This document shows positions 42,548 to 52,500 of a DNA stretch of 64,000 nucleotides, piece by piece (the stretch's first letter is position 1; each line of letters begins with the position of its first letter). The translations under genes were made by a program, and so were the position numbers. The stretch is from contig NZ_JAGSND010000013.1 in assembly GCF_018128545.1 (NCBI RefSeq), positions 54,736-118,735 on the forward strand, in the 5' to 3' direction. Origin of the DNA: Sinanaerobacter chloroacetimidivorans (lineage in GTDB: Bacteria; Bacillota; Clostridia; Peptostreptococcales; Anaerovoracaceae). The notes beneath the pieces were generated by a model that was not told the DNA's origin, ran no database searches, and saw nothing but the letters and a program-made list of their open reading frames with translations.

Positions 42548-43004
42548 CAGAGTAGAAAAAGAAAACATTGTGAACCAAATGAAGCTGGAGTTTTTGAACC
42601 GTTCTGAAAATGAAAGCTTTGCCAGAGTCGCAGTTTCTGCATTTATTACACCGCTGGATCCCACCGTTGAGGAGCTGACAGAAATAAAAACCGCAGTATC
42701 AGAAGCAGTCAGCAATGCCGTGATCCATGCTTATAAAGAGGACGAAAAAGGCTTGATTCAACTGGAATGCAAGGTGGATTCCGAACGAAGGGTGATCATA
42801 ATCGTGTCTGATCACGGTGTCGGCATTGAGGATGTTTCCAAGGCCAGAGAGCCGCTATATACGTCAAAACCCAATGAAGAACGATCGGGAATGGGGTTTA
42901 CCGTCATGGAGAGCTTTATGGATAAACTTGAAGTGGTATCGGGGACTGATGAAGGTACCCGGGTTACAATGTTGAAAAAATTGGACAAGGCTTATGGGAT
43001 CTAA
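42537..43004 (+). CDS. spoIIAB: Anti-sigma-F factor / serine kinase SpoIIAB
   Basis: A GHKL-fold kinase that binds sigma-F and phosphorylates SpoIIAA. N-box EIKTAVSEAVSNAVIHAY, G1 DHGVGIED and G2 ERSGMGFTVMESFMD are present. 155 aa. GTG start at 42537 after GGAGGAGG. It overlaps both neighbours (11 bases each side), showing the usual stoichiometric coupling of the spoIIA operon. Confidence 0.95.
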   Translation: MTDSRVEKENIVNQMKLEFLNRSENESFARVAVSAFITPLDPTVEELTEIKTAVSEAVSNAVIHAYKEDEKGLIQLECKVDSERRVIIIVSDHGVGIEDVSKAREPLYTSKPNEERSGMGFTVMESFMDKLEVVSGTDEGTRVTMLKKLDKAYGI

Positions 43005-43725
43005 TTATGTTGCTTTAAGTAAGGAAGATACATATGATCTGATTGAACTGGCCAAGAGCGGAGATGAGAGGGCCAGAGAGCAGTTGATATATCAAAATAC
43101 CGGTCTGGTAAAGAATATTGCATTAAAATTTATCGGAACAGGATATGAACTGGATGACCTGCTGCAAATAGGATATATCGGACTTCTCAAAGCAGTAGAT
43201 CGGTTCAACAGCAGTTACGGTGTGATGTTTTCCACCTATGCGGTACCTATGATTCTTGGAGAGATCAGAAGATATCTGAGGGATGACGGACGGATCAAAG
43301 TGGGGAGACAAGTAAAGCAGGATATCAAGAATCTGAAAAATATCCAAGAAAGCTTTTATAATAACAACGGAAGATATCCCAAGATGAGTGAGCTTGCGGA
43401 GCTTATGGAAACGGATGTGGAGAGTGTGCTGAGCATTATGGAGGCCAGTGACGCTTTAAACAATTTTGAAAGCCTGGATGATCCTGACAGGCAGGAACGG
43501 CAAAACAAGGAATTGTATACGGAAACGGAAGAGCGGAATATCGATATGATACACCTGAAGAGTATCATCGGCAAATTATCTGACAAGGAAAGGCAGATCA
43601 TTGTTCTCAGATATTTTAAGGACATGACCCAGCAGCAGATCGCAGGACTGATGGGAATTTCTCAGGTACAGGTATCCAGAATAGAAAAAAAGGTGCTTGC
43701 CACCTTAAGGCAGGAAATGGAATAG
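42994..43725 (+). CDS. sigF: RNA polymerase sporulation sigma factor sigma-F
   Basis: First forespore-specific sigma factor, third gene of spoIIA. Region 2 includes DDLLQIGYIGLLKAVDRF and FSTYAVPMILGEIRRYLRD; region 4 ends MTQQQIAGLMGISQVQVSRI. 243 aa. It overlaps spoIIAB by 11 bases. A clear terminator overlaps its stop codon. Confidence 0.95.
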   Translation: MGSNYVALSKEDTYDLIELAKSGDERAREQLIYQNTGLVKNIALKFIGTGYELDDLLQIGYIGLLKAVDRFNSSYGVMFSTYAVPMILGEIRRYLRDDGRIKVGRQVKQDIKNLKNIQESFYNNNGRYPKMSELAELMETDVESVLSIMEASDALNNFESLDDPDRQERQNKELYTETEERNIDMIHLKSIIGKLSDKERQIIVLRYFKDMTQQQIAGLMGISQVQVSRIEKKVLATLRQEME

Positions 43726-43766
43726 CAGGATTGTCTCACGAAGAGGGCAGTCCTGCTCTTTTTTTA
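43724..43766 (+). terminator. Intrinsic terminator of the spoIIA operon
   Basis: AGCAGGA (43724-43730) pairs with TCCTGCT (43751-43757), with further inner pairing, followed by CTTTTTTTA. Its first bases overlap the sigF stop codon. Confidence 0.88.
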
Positions 43767-44193
43767 TGGTGGGAAATTTTTTTCACGGCGGAGATCAGCC
43801 GCCCTCTGTTTTTATCTGATGAAAATTGCTGCTTATATGCTAGATAAATAACAAACGAATTTAAAAAATGAATTCTAAAATAAAAGATACGATGAAATTT
43901 TTTTCATCAGAAACAGGGTCATTTTTTGTTGTTGTTTTGTGTCGCCGCAGGACCTTTCCATGTTTCTCCAAAGCACTCAAAACATCTGAATTTTCAGTCT
44001 ATTTCGGAGTTTTAAGTATATAAAAAAAAACATAAAAATCATTGCAAGAAAAGGTTGCAAAAAAGAGGAAAATGTTGTTTACTGATATTATATAATGTTA
44101 TTTTTATAACGAGGATTCTACAAGTTTAGTTTCAAAAAATTTCAATTAAATAAAAAATGTGTTACAGATATAATAATTTAAGGAGGCTAAAAC
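43767..44193. other. AT-rich intergenic region upstream of bcd
   Basis: About 430 bases without a credible gene. It contains a GATGAAATTTTTTTCATC palindrome near 43890 and a Rex-like inverted repeat at 44096. A 51-codon frame at 43868 lacks a ribosome site. The promoter for the bcd-etf genes must lie here; no strong consensus is seen. Confidence 0.6.
44096..44111 (+). promoter_or_regulatory. Rex-like inverted repeat upstream of bcd
   Basis: GTTAT-N4-ATAAC (44097-44110) partly matches the Rex operator TTGTTAA-N4-TTAACAA. Rex is known to control bcd-etf genes in clostridia by NADH/NAD+ ratio. The match is imperfect, so this is tentative. Confidence 0.3.
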
Positions 44194-45339
44194 ATGAACT
44201 TTCAACTAACGAAAGAACAAGAATTTGTAAGGAAAATGGTAAGAGAGTTTGCTGTTAACGAGGTGGAACCACTAGCTGCCGAAATCGACAAGGAACATAG
44301 ATTCCCGGTTGAAACAGTAGAGAAAATGGCAAAATACGGTCTTTTAGGCGTACCATTCCCGAAAGAACTGGGTGGAGCCGGCGGAGACCATATCTCTTAT
44401 GCCATCACAGTAGAAGAACTATCCAGAGTCTGTGCATCTACGGGAGTTATCTGTTCCGCTCATACATCCCTTTGCGCATGGCCAATCTGGGCATGGGGAA
44501 CTGAAGAGCAGAAGCAAAAGTATATGGTTCCTCTTGCAAAAGGCGAACACCTTGGTGCGTTTGGATTAACCGAGCCAAACGCAGGAACCGATGCTGCAGG
44601 GCAACAGACGAGAGCCGTTGATATGGGCGACCACTGGCTGATAAACGGTGCTAAAGTATTTATTACAAATGGCGGCTATGCCGACACCTTTGTTGTAATG
44701 GCAATGACAGACAAATCCAAGGGTACCCGAGGCGGCATCAGTGCCTTTATCGTTGAAAAAGGGTTTGAAGGTTTCTCCATCGGTAAAACAGAAGAAAAGA
44801 TGGGTATCTGCGGTTCCTCAACTACAGAATTGATTTTCCAGAACTGTAAGGTTCCAAAAGAAAATCTTCTCGGAAAAGTAGGAGAAGGTTTCAAGGTTGC
44901 GATGTCAACTCTGGATGGAGGCCGTATCGGTATTGCATCCCAGGCGCTGGGAATTGCACAGGGAGCTTTTGATGTTACCGTTGAATACATGAAATCCAGA
45001 AAGCAATTCGGAAAGAAGCTTTCCCAAATGGAAGCTCTTCAATTCGATATTGCTGAGATGAAAACAAGAATTGAAGCAGCCAGACTGCTGATCTATAAAG
45101 CTGCAGACATGAAGGATAAGCATTTGGCTTATGGTCCCACTTCTGCAATGGCGAAATTATTTGCTGCTGAAACCGCTATGTATGTAACAACCAAGGCTGT
45201 GCAGCTGCACGGCGGCTACGGATATACAAAGGATTATCCGGTAGAAAGAATGATGAGAGATGCCAAGATTACTGAAATCTATGAAGGTACCTCTGAAGTT
45301 CAGAAAATTGTTATTGCAGCGTCAGTATTTGGTAAATAA
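44194..45339 (+). CDS. bcd: Short-chain acyl-CoA dehydrogenase (butyryl-CoA dehydrogenase type)
   Basis: A flavoprotein reducing an enoyl-CoA (crotonyl-CoA or related) with electrons from Etf. FAD/substrate motifs are FGLTEPNAGTDA and FITNGGYADTFVVMA. The catalytic base region is IYEGTSEVQKIV. 381 aa. It is encoded with EtfB and an EtfA carrying a ferredoxin domain, so it probably belongs to an electron-bifurcating complex as in Bcd-EtfAB or caffeyl-CoA reductase CarCDE. The substrate cannot be settled from sequence. Confidence 0.92.
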   Translation: MNFQLTKEQEFVRKMVREFAVNEVEPLAAEIDKEHRFPVETVEKMAKYGLLGVPFPKELGGAGGDHISYAITVEELSRVCASTGVICSAHTSLCAWPIWAWGTEEQKQKYMVPLAKGEHLGAFGLTEPNAGTDAAGQQTRAVDMGDHWLINGAKVFITNGGYADTFVVMAMTDKSKGTRGGISAFIVEKGFEGFSIGKTEEKMGICGSSTTELIFQNCKVPKENLLGKVGEGFKVAMSTLDGGRIGIASQALGIAQGAFDVTVEYMKSRKQFGKKLSQMEALQFDIAEMKTRIEAARLLIYKAADMKDKHLAYGPTSAMAKLFAAETAMYVTTKAVQLHGGYGYTKDYPVERMMRDAKITEIYEGTSEVQKIVIAASVFGK

Positions 45340-45360
45340 TAGAAGAGGGAGGAAAGAAAA

Positions 45361-46161
45361 ATGGCATTTAAAATTATAGTCTGCGCAAAGCAGGTTCCTG
45401 ATACAAACGAAATCAAGATTGACCCAGTGAAAAAGACTCTAATCAGAGAAGGCGTACCCAGCATTCTAAATCACGATGATGCAAATGCCCTGGAAGAAGC
45501 TTTAAAAATTAAAGATACATATCCTGATACCCACGTTACGGTAGTAACTATGGGTCCTCCTCAGGCAAAAGATATGCTTTTGGAATGTTTGGCTATGGGT
45601 GCTGACGAAGGCGTGCTGGTAAGTGACAGAGCCGTCGGCGGATCTGACACTTGGGCAACTTCCAATGCTCTTGCGGCAGCCATCAACAAACTTGGGGAAT
45701 TTGACCTGATCTTTGCAGGCCGTCAGGCTATCGACGGTGATACTGCTCAGGTTGGACCACAGATTGCTGAAAAGCTTGGATTACCTCAGGTAACTTATGT
45801 AACAGAATTTGAAATTGCTGAAGATAAGAAACATATCACTGTAAAAAGAGCGCTGGAAGACGGCTATGAATTAATCAAGATCCAGACTCCTTGTATGCTT
45901 ACAGCAATAAAAGAACTGAACAATCCAAGATATATGTCGATCAACGGTATCTTTGACTGGGCAAACAAAGAAGTGAAAGTTTGGAATGCAAAAGATATCG
46001 AGGTAGATCTTGCAACTGTAGGACTGGATGCCTCTCCGACAAATGTATATCGATCCTTCACTCCTGCACCAAAAGGCAAAGGAATGATGATTGAGGCTGA
46101 TGGTGAAAAAGAACAGGCGAAGGCTTTATTGATCAATCTGAAAGCCAAGCATGTAATCTAA
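45361..46161 (+). CDS. etfB: Electron transfer flavoprotein beta subunit
   Basis: Binds the bifurcating or AMP-site nucleotide and pairs with EtfA. The N-terminus [19 protein letters not shown] and the stretches [12 protein letters not shown] and [20 protein letters not shown] are family marks. 266 aa. ATG follows GAGGGAGG. The gap to bcd is 21 bp and to etfA 20 bp. Confidence 0.95.
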   Translation: MAFKIIVCAKQVPDTNEIKIDPVKKTLIREGVPSILNHDDANALEEALKIKDTYPDTHVTVVTMGPPQAKDMLLECLAMGADEGVLVSDRAVGGSDTWATSNALAAAINKLGEFDLIFAGRQAIDGDTAQVGPQIAEKLGLPQVTYVTEFEIAEDKKHITVKRALEDGYELIKIQTPCMLTAIKELNNPRYMSINGIFDWANKEVKVWNAKDIEVDLATVGLDASPTNVYRSFTPAPKGKGMMIEADGEKEQAKALLINLKAKHVI

Positions 46162-46181
46162 TAGAGGAGGAGGACAAAAGA

Positions 46182-47468
46182 ATGGCAATTAAAGTTTTAA
46201 GTGATAAATGTAAAGGCTGTAAATTATGTATCAAGGCATGTCCATTTGAGGCAATCGACATGGAAGGCAAACTGGCAGTCATCAATGAAAAATGTACTGC
46301 CTGCAACCAGTGTATCCCGGCCTGTCCTTTTAAAGCGATTGAAAAGACAGCAGAAGCAGAGGGTCCGGTTGATCTTAGCGCCTATAAACACGTTTGGGTT
46401 TATGCGGAACAAAGACGCGGCAAGCTGATGAACGTTGCGCTTGAATTGATCGGAGAAGGTCACAGATTATCAAGAGAAATCGGCGATGATACAAAAGTTT
46501 GTGCAGTTGTAGTAGGTAATAAAATTGAACATCTTGCAAAAGAATGCTATGAATATGGTGCAGACACCGTATATCTGATTGAAGATGATCTTCTGGAAAA
46601 TTATACAACAGACGGATATACCAAGGTTATGGTAGATGCCATCAAGAAATATAAACCTGAAATCGTTCTGCTGGGCGCTACTCATATCGGAAGAGACCTT
46701 GCCCCGAGAGTAGCTGCAAGACTGAACACCGGACTTACAGCAGACTGTACAAGACTGGATGTGAAGGTTTCCAGCTATATTGACTATGCAAACAAGAACA
46801 CGACATTAGACACCTCCTCACTGGATCCGAATTCCGATGATAAGGGTCTGAAGCAAACCCGTCCTGCTTTCGGCGGAAACCTCATGGCGACCATCATCTG
46901 CCCAAAAACCAGACCGCAGATGTCAACGGTAAGACCTGGCGTTATGCAGAAAAAAGAAAAGGCGGAAGGTGCTACGGGAGAACTGATCAAGGTGAATCCT
47001 GCCATCCAAAAGAGCGATATCAGAACTGAAATCGTTGATATCGTAAAATCTGCCAAAGAAATCGTGTCCTTGACAGATGCGGAAATCATCTGCTCCGGAG
47101 GACGTGGTCTTGGTGATTCTTCCGGTTTTGAAATGATCAAGAAATTTGCTGACAAAGTTGGCGGCGTTGTAGGTTCTTCCAGAGCAGCCGTTGACGCTGG
47201 CTGGATCGACCATTCCCATCAGGTTGGTCAGACCGGTACTACCGTTAAGCCTAGAATCTATTTCGCCTGCGGTATTTCAGGAGCCATTCAGCATCTGGCT
47301 GGAATGCAGACATCTGATATCATCGTAGCAATCAACAAGGATCCGGATGCTCCGATCTTTGAAGTGGCCGACTATGGTATCGTTGGTGACCTTTACAAGG
47401 TAATTCCGCAGATCATTGAAGAATGGGATAATGCTGAAAGCTTGTTTGACGCAGCTTCAAAAAAATAA
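46182..47468 (+). CDS. etfA: Electron transfer flavoprotein alpha subunit with N-terminal ferredoxin domain
   Basis: EtfA holding FAD, fused at the N-terminus (about residues 1-62) to a two-[4Fe-4S] ferredoxin. Its cluster motifs are [12 protein letters not shown] and [12 protein letters not shown]. The Etf part has [15 protein letters not shown] and the FAD loop [19 protein letters not shown]. 428 aa compared with about 330 for the plain subunit. The same fusion is known in CarE of Acetobacterium caffeyl-CoA reductase. It would provide an electron path to external ferredoxin. Confidence 0.94.
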   Translation: MAIKVLSDKCKGCKLCIKACPFEAIDMEGKLAVINEKCTACNQCIPACPFKAIEKTAEAEGPVDLSAYKHVWVYAEQRRGKLMNVALELIGEGHRLSREIGDDTKVCAVVVGNKIEHLAKECYEYGADTVYLIEDDLLENYTTDGYTKVMVDAIKKYKPEIVLLGATHIGRDLAPRVAARLNTGLTADCTRLDVKVSSYIDYANKNTTLDTSSLDPNSDDKGLKQTRPAFGGNLMATIICPKTRPQMSTVRPGVMQKKEKAEGATGELIKVNPAIQKSDIRTEIVDIVKSAKEIVSLTDAEIICSGGRGLGDSSGFEMIKKFADKVGGVVGSSRAAVDAGWIDHSHQVGQTGTTVKPRIYFACGISGAIQHLAGMQTSDIIVAINKDPDAPIFEVADYGIVGDLYKVIPQIIEEWDNAESLFDAASKK

Positions 47469-47523
47469 CATTCGATTCATTTTGCCAACAGGCTTATAAT
47501 AAGTACCTGAAATGAAAACCAAG

Positions 47524-47577
47524 AGTACACCCCAAAAGTTAGAGATGAAGATCTAATTTTTGGAGGTGTACTTTTTT
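47524..47577 (+). terminator. Strong intrinsic terminator after etfA
   Basis: GTACACCcCAAAAgTTAGA pairs with the matching right arm TCTAAtTTTTGgaGGTGTAC, followed by TTTTTTC. The stem is over 15 pairs. Confidence 0.92.
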
Positions 47578-47651
47578 CTTTTGCTGTCACAATTTTTACT
47601 AAGAATTGAAAAAATATTTATGGATAAAATATTTTTAGAGGAGGGTAGAAA

Positions 47652-48125
47652 ATGGCTAAACAACAGGAAAAACAAAATAAAAATAAAAAAAAGGAAGCGA
47701 CAAAACAATACGAACAATATGTAAAACAATTCACACCCAGTCCGAAATATTTTTCAAACTGTTTGAAAGCATTTATTGTGGGCGGCCTTATATGTGTAGC
47801 GGCTTTATACTTACAAAATGAATTGATGGATAGAGGGTTAAGTGAGAAAAATGCAGGTGCTTATGTTACCGTTATATTGGTATGCACAGCCCAGCTGCTG
47901 ACGGGTTTTGGTGTATTCGATACCATTGCAAAATTTGCAGGAGCCGGCGTCATCGTCCCCATTACAGGATTTGCCAATTCTATGGTAGCACCGGCAATCG
48001 AATTTAAAAAAGAAGGACCCGTTCTTGGTGTCGGAGCAAAGCTGTTCAGCCTTGCAGGACCCGTTCTTGTTAGTGGTTTTTCTGCCGGAGCTATTATCGG
48101 CATATTATATTATTTGATAAAATAG
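47652..48125 (+). CDS. spoVAC: Stage V sporulation protein AC
   Basis: Membrane protein of the dipicolinic-acid channel in spores; AC is the mechanosensitive component. A lysine-rich cytoplasmic N-terminus (30 residues) precedes YVKQFTPSPKYFSNCLKAFIVGG and about four membrane segments. GTGITGFANSMVAPAIEFKKEG-like block is visible as VPITGFANSMVAPAIEFKKE. 157 aa. RBS GAGGAGGG. First gene of a spoVAC-D-E group. Confidence 0.95.
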   Translation: MAKQQEKQNKNKKKEATKQYEQYVKQFTPSPKYFSNCLKAFIVGGLICVAALYLQNELMDRGLSEKNAGAYVTVILVCTAQLLTGFGVFDTIAKFAGAGVIVPITGFANSMVAPAIEFKKEGPVLGVGAKLFSLAGPVLVSGFSAGAIIGILYYLIK

Positions 48126-48134
48126 GAGGCAGAA

Positions 48135-49190
48135 ATGAAAAATAAGTTAGGCAAACAGACATTATTATTTCGTCAGAAACCTCGTATTATTGGGGCCTAT
48201 TCCATCGTTGGTGAAAAAGAAGGAAAAGGTCCGATGGCTCAGTGGTTTGATACGATTTTAGACGATGATACCTATGGAGAAAAGACTTGGGAAAAATCGG
48301 AAAGTAAAATGCTAAAGCAATCTCTGTTAATCGCTCTGCAAAAATCAGGGAAAAACAAAGAAGATATTGATACCGTTTTAAGCGGTGATTTGATAAATCA
48401 GCTCATGTCGTCATCTTTTATGGCCAGAGATCTTGCCTTGCCTTTTATTGGGCTCTACGGCGCCTGCTCTACCATGGCGGAATCGCTGGTTTTAGGCTCT
48501 GTATTGGTTGATGGAGGCTATGCACAAAACATCCTTGCTGGTGCATCCAGCCACTATTGCACGGCGGAGAGACAATTCAGGAATCCCCTTGAACATGGGA
48601 ATCAAAGGCCGCCATCCGCTCAATGGACTGCGACAGCTTCTGGTGCCATGGTAGTTTCCGCTAAGGATAAAGGGGACAGTGTAGTTGCAATGGGCCAGGA
48701 AGCAAAGGAAATCTATGTTACCCATGCTACCATTGGTAAAATTATAGATACCGGTATAAAGGATGTAAACCAGATGGGGGCGGCCATGGCTCCTGCAGCA
48801 GTGGATACCATTATGAGGCATTTCTCAGATACCGGAAAGAAGCCGGATGATTACGATATTATTCTCACCGGAGACTTGGGCTTGATTGGTAAGGAAATCG
48901 CCGTAGACTTGCTGAAGGGCGCCAACATGGACGTTACTTCGGTATATGATGATTGCGGTGCTATGTTATTCGATAAGAATCAGGATACCCATAGCGGCGG
49001 CAGCGGATGCGGATGTTCAGCCGCAATTTTCGCCGGCTATGTTTATAAGCAAATGAGAACCGGCAAAATAAAAAATGCTCTTCTTCTTTCGACGGGTGCT
49101 TTGCTTTCTACTATTAGTCCGCAGCAGGGCGAATCCATACCGGGAATCGCTCACGCAGTTGCAGTGACAACGGAAGGAGGGGGGAATTAA
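48135..49190 (+). CDS. spoVAD: Stage V sporulation protein AD
   Basis: Soluble dipicolinic-acid-binding member of the SpoVA channel, with a thiolase-like fold. Landmarks are GKQTLLFRQKPRIIGAYSIVG, LYGACSTMAESLVLG and the C-terminal LLLSTGALLSTISPQQGESI. 351 aa. Starts 10 bp after spoVAC with AGGAGGC. Its stop overlaps the spoVAE start (TAATG). Confidence 0.95.
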   Translation: MKNKLGKQTLLFRQKPRIIGAYSIVGEKEGKGPMAQWFDTILDDDTYGEKTWEKSESKMLKQSLLIALQKSGKNKEDIDTVLSGDLINQLMSSSFMARDLALPFIGLYGACSTMAESLVLGSVLVDGGYAQNILAGASSHYCTAERQFRNPLEHGNQRPPSAQWTATASGAMVVSAKDKGDSVVAMGQEAKEIYVTHATIGKIIDTGIKDVNQMGAAMAPAAVDTIMRHFSDTGKKPDDYDIILTGDLGLIGKEIAVDLLKGANMDVTSVYDDCGAMLFDKNQDTHSGGSGCGCSAAIFAGYVYKQMRTGKIKNALLLSTGALLSTISPQQGESIPGIAHAVAVTTEGGGN

Positions 49191-49543
49191 TGGATTATTT
49201 ATACGCATTTCTGATAGGGGGTATTATTTGTGTCATTGGTCAAATCCTCATGGATGTAACAAAACTGACGGCTCCCAGAATTTTGGTTATTTTTGTGGTT
49301 GCAGGAGCTATTTTGACAGGATTGGGTTTATATGAACCACTTGTCAAATTTGCAAAAAATGGTGCCACCGTTCCTCTTCCGGGATTTGGCTATTCTTTGG
49401 CAAAGGGTGCCATGGATGGAGCAAAAGATGGATTTCTTGGCGCAATTACCGGAGGCATAAAAAATACTGCCGCAGGTGTAACTGCAGCAGTCGTATTTGG
49501 ATATTTCGTGGCTTTAATTTTTTCTCCAAAATCAAAACGATAA
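49190..49543 (+). CDS. spoVAE: Stage V sporulation protein AE (AEb type)
   Basis: A small membrane protein of 117 aa, about four helices. It shows the family pattern GGIICVIGQILMDVTKLTAPR then VPLPGFGYSLAKGAMDGAK. It completes the AC-AD-AEb set, the minimal SpoVA core of clostridia. The start codon overlaps the spoVAD stop by one base. It is convergent with the class A PBP gene, only 10 bp away. Confidence 0.94.
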   Translation: MDYLYAFLIGGIICVIGQILMDVTKLTAPRILVIFVVAGAILTGLGLYEPLVKFAKNGATVPLPGFGYSLAKGAMDGAKDGFLGAITGGIKNTAAGVTAAVVFGYFVALIFSPKSKR

Positions 49544-49553
49544 GTTTTTCTTT

Positions 49554-52500
49554 TTAATTTAAGAAATTTAACCAGTCAGGAGGGGCATTTTCATCATCCG
49601 GCTTATGATTATTATCTCCCGGATTGATGATTATGCCGCCGTCTTCATTGTCAGAACCTCCGCCGGGGTTTCCGTCCCAGTTGAAGTCAGGATTTAAAGT
49701 GGCGTTCGGATCAATAGGATAGGTTGAGGTATCCAGATTATGCAGATTACAGTAATAACCGGGTGCCTCATATTCGATATCGCCTACGCTTGGATTTACG
49801 GCATAGGGACGTTTTACCGCAACCTTTGTTACTGCATTGGGGCAGTAAGGAGTAGCCAGATACCCGCTGTCACTGCATACGGTCACGGAAACGTGTACAT
49901 TATCCGTTGTGGTCGGCTCCGTCCCTCTGACAAAATATTCGTTGATTACGGTTCCTCTTGAATCAAGGGCGCTTAACTCAGACGGCAAACGACCGGATTT
50001 GGAATCGATGGCAACGCTGATCACGTTATCGGCAGACGGGAAACTTCCGGAAGCTATGCCGGAATGTGCCTGTTTCATAATTTTGCTCCAAAGCTTGGCG
50101 GCTGCCGCACTTCCCTGACTCAATTCGATATTCACGTCATTTCCGATCCAGACGGAAGCTGCGTATTGAGGAGTAAATCCTACAAACCAAGCGTCGTAGT
50201 TATCGGAGGTGGTTCCTGTTTTGCCGGCTACAGGCTGACTGCCTATGGCAGCTCCTTTAGCGATTCCGTTGGTTACGGTGGTTCTGAGCATATCGGTTAT
50301 AATAAAGGCAACACCTTTATCCATCACCTGTTCTTTTGCAGCGGAATTTTCTAAAATGACCTCTCCACGCTTATTGGTAACCTTCGTATAAGAAATAGGT
50401 TCGGTATAAAAACCCTGATTTGCGAATGAACCATAACCGGCAACCATTTCCAGAGGTGAGACACCCTTGCTCATACCGCCGAGTGCCAAGGCCGCCGCAT
50501 TCATATCATTTACATTTCCGGATTCTATAATACTGGTAACACCAAGCTTCTTTAAAAAGCTTACGGAATTGGAAACGCCGATTTCACTAAAGACTTTTAC
50601 CGCGTTTACATTCACAGATTGTTCGATAGACTGCCGCATGGTATATAAGCCCCGATATCCGTTATACCAGTTTTTTGGCCAGAGCTTGCCCTGGATGGTA
50701 AGCGGAGCATCGTCAATAACACTGGCAGCGGTCCACAGATTACCGTAGCTGTTACCTTCGGAGGCTGAATTTACCTGTCCTGAGTTTGCTTTATCCACAG
50801 CACTTTGTAAAGCAGGGCCGTAAACCCCCATAGGTTTGATAGCAGAACCGGGCTGACGAGGACTGGTAGCGCGGTTGAACAGCAATCTGCCTTCGATATT
50901 TCTGCCCCCGACCATTGCTTTGATACCACCGGTTTTATAATCAAAAATAACCATAGCCGACTGGGGCTGTATGATTTTCTGTTTCAGTACGTAATGACTG
51001 TTGCCCAGTTTGATACCGGAAGGAATAAACTCAAAGAAATCCGGTTTCTCTTCAAAGAATTTTCCGTCAATGATTAAATTTCCGTCTTCATCTTTGCTTT
51101 TGTATTGCTGAGGTATCTGGATAACGCCGCCTTTCATAGAGTAGAAGATGCCGTCCTGCACTACATACATATCCTTGAATTCTACACTGTAATCGATTTG
51201 GCCCTGGACTTCCGTTTTATAGAAGTTAAGCCGTTTTCCTTTGAATAATTTGATTCCGCCATTATCAACCGAGGTGTATTCATCAGAAGATAATGTAAAA
51301 TTACCCTCGGAATCAAAGTAATTGTCATAACTGTACAGAAGAATTCCGCCGTTGGAATTTAATACATTACCGGCACCATCCTTTTTTAATCCGGTAACCT
51401 TGGGGAAATTGCCGTTATTGGTAAATTCCTGCTCCGCAATTTTTTGCATGTTCGTGTTCATGGTCGTGTAGATGCGAAGACCGCTGTTATAGATCATCTG
51501 TTTTGCTTTTGATTCGTCGATGTCATATTCCTTCATGAGGTCTTTTACCACTTCTTTAATCGTAAAATCAGCAAAGTAGGATGAGATTTCATTGGACGTA
51601 TCCTCACTCGGATTCATTGACAGTTTTAAATCGGCTGCTTGTGCCGTCTCAAGCTCTTCTTTGCTGATCTTTCCCTGATCATACATAAAGCTGAGCACCA
51701 GATTTTTTCTGTCTTTTACAGCATCATTATAAACCAATGTGTAGATATCACCGCGGCGGAGGATATTCGGATTGTCGGCTTCCACCTGATCACTTTCGTA
51801 TCTTTTTATAAGGGCCAGCCGATCCGGAGCCTGGGGAAGACTTGCAAGGGCAGCACATTCTTCAAGTGTTAATTCGGATACATCCTTTGAAAAATATGCT
51901 TGTGATGCTGCCTGGACCCCGTTGGAATTGTATCCTAAAAAAATCGTGTTTAAATAAGCCTCAATGATCTGCTCCTTGGATAGATGACGCTCCAATAGCA
52001 CCGCATAATAGGCTTCTTTAATTTTTCGCGTCAGGGAGTAATCCGCCTTGGTTTCCGCAAGATACAGGTTTCTAGCCAGCTGCTGGGTGATGGTACTTGT
52101 TCCGCTGATAGATCCGCCCTCAAAGACGCTTTCTTTGATTGCGCCCAATATACGTACAAAATTAAAACCGTTGTGATCCCAGAATGTTTTGTCTTCAATA
52201 GAGACGAACGCATTTACCAGGTCATCCGGCAAGTCGGAATAGGATACGTTCGTACGCAGACCTTCTGAGGTCAGAATACTGTCTACAATATTGCCTTCAT
52301 CGTCATAAAGCACGGAATTTTCCGCGAGAAGCGAATAAATATTCTCCGGTTTAATAGGAGGAGTGGTTACGATAATGGATGTCACCACAGCCCCGAGTAT
52401 GATGATGAAGATCAGGCATGTAAATAGGATAAACTTAAAAAATTGCTTCTTATTGAGTGAATACTTTTTCTTTTTTTTCTTTTTCATAGGTCCCTCTACA

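Noticed and set aside
43868..44023. 51-codon ORF upstream of bcd
   Set aside because: No ribosome-binding site, odd composition and no recognisable family; treated as chance.
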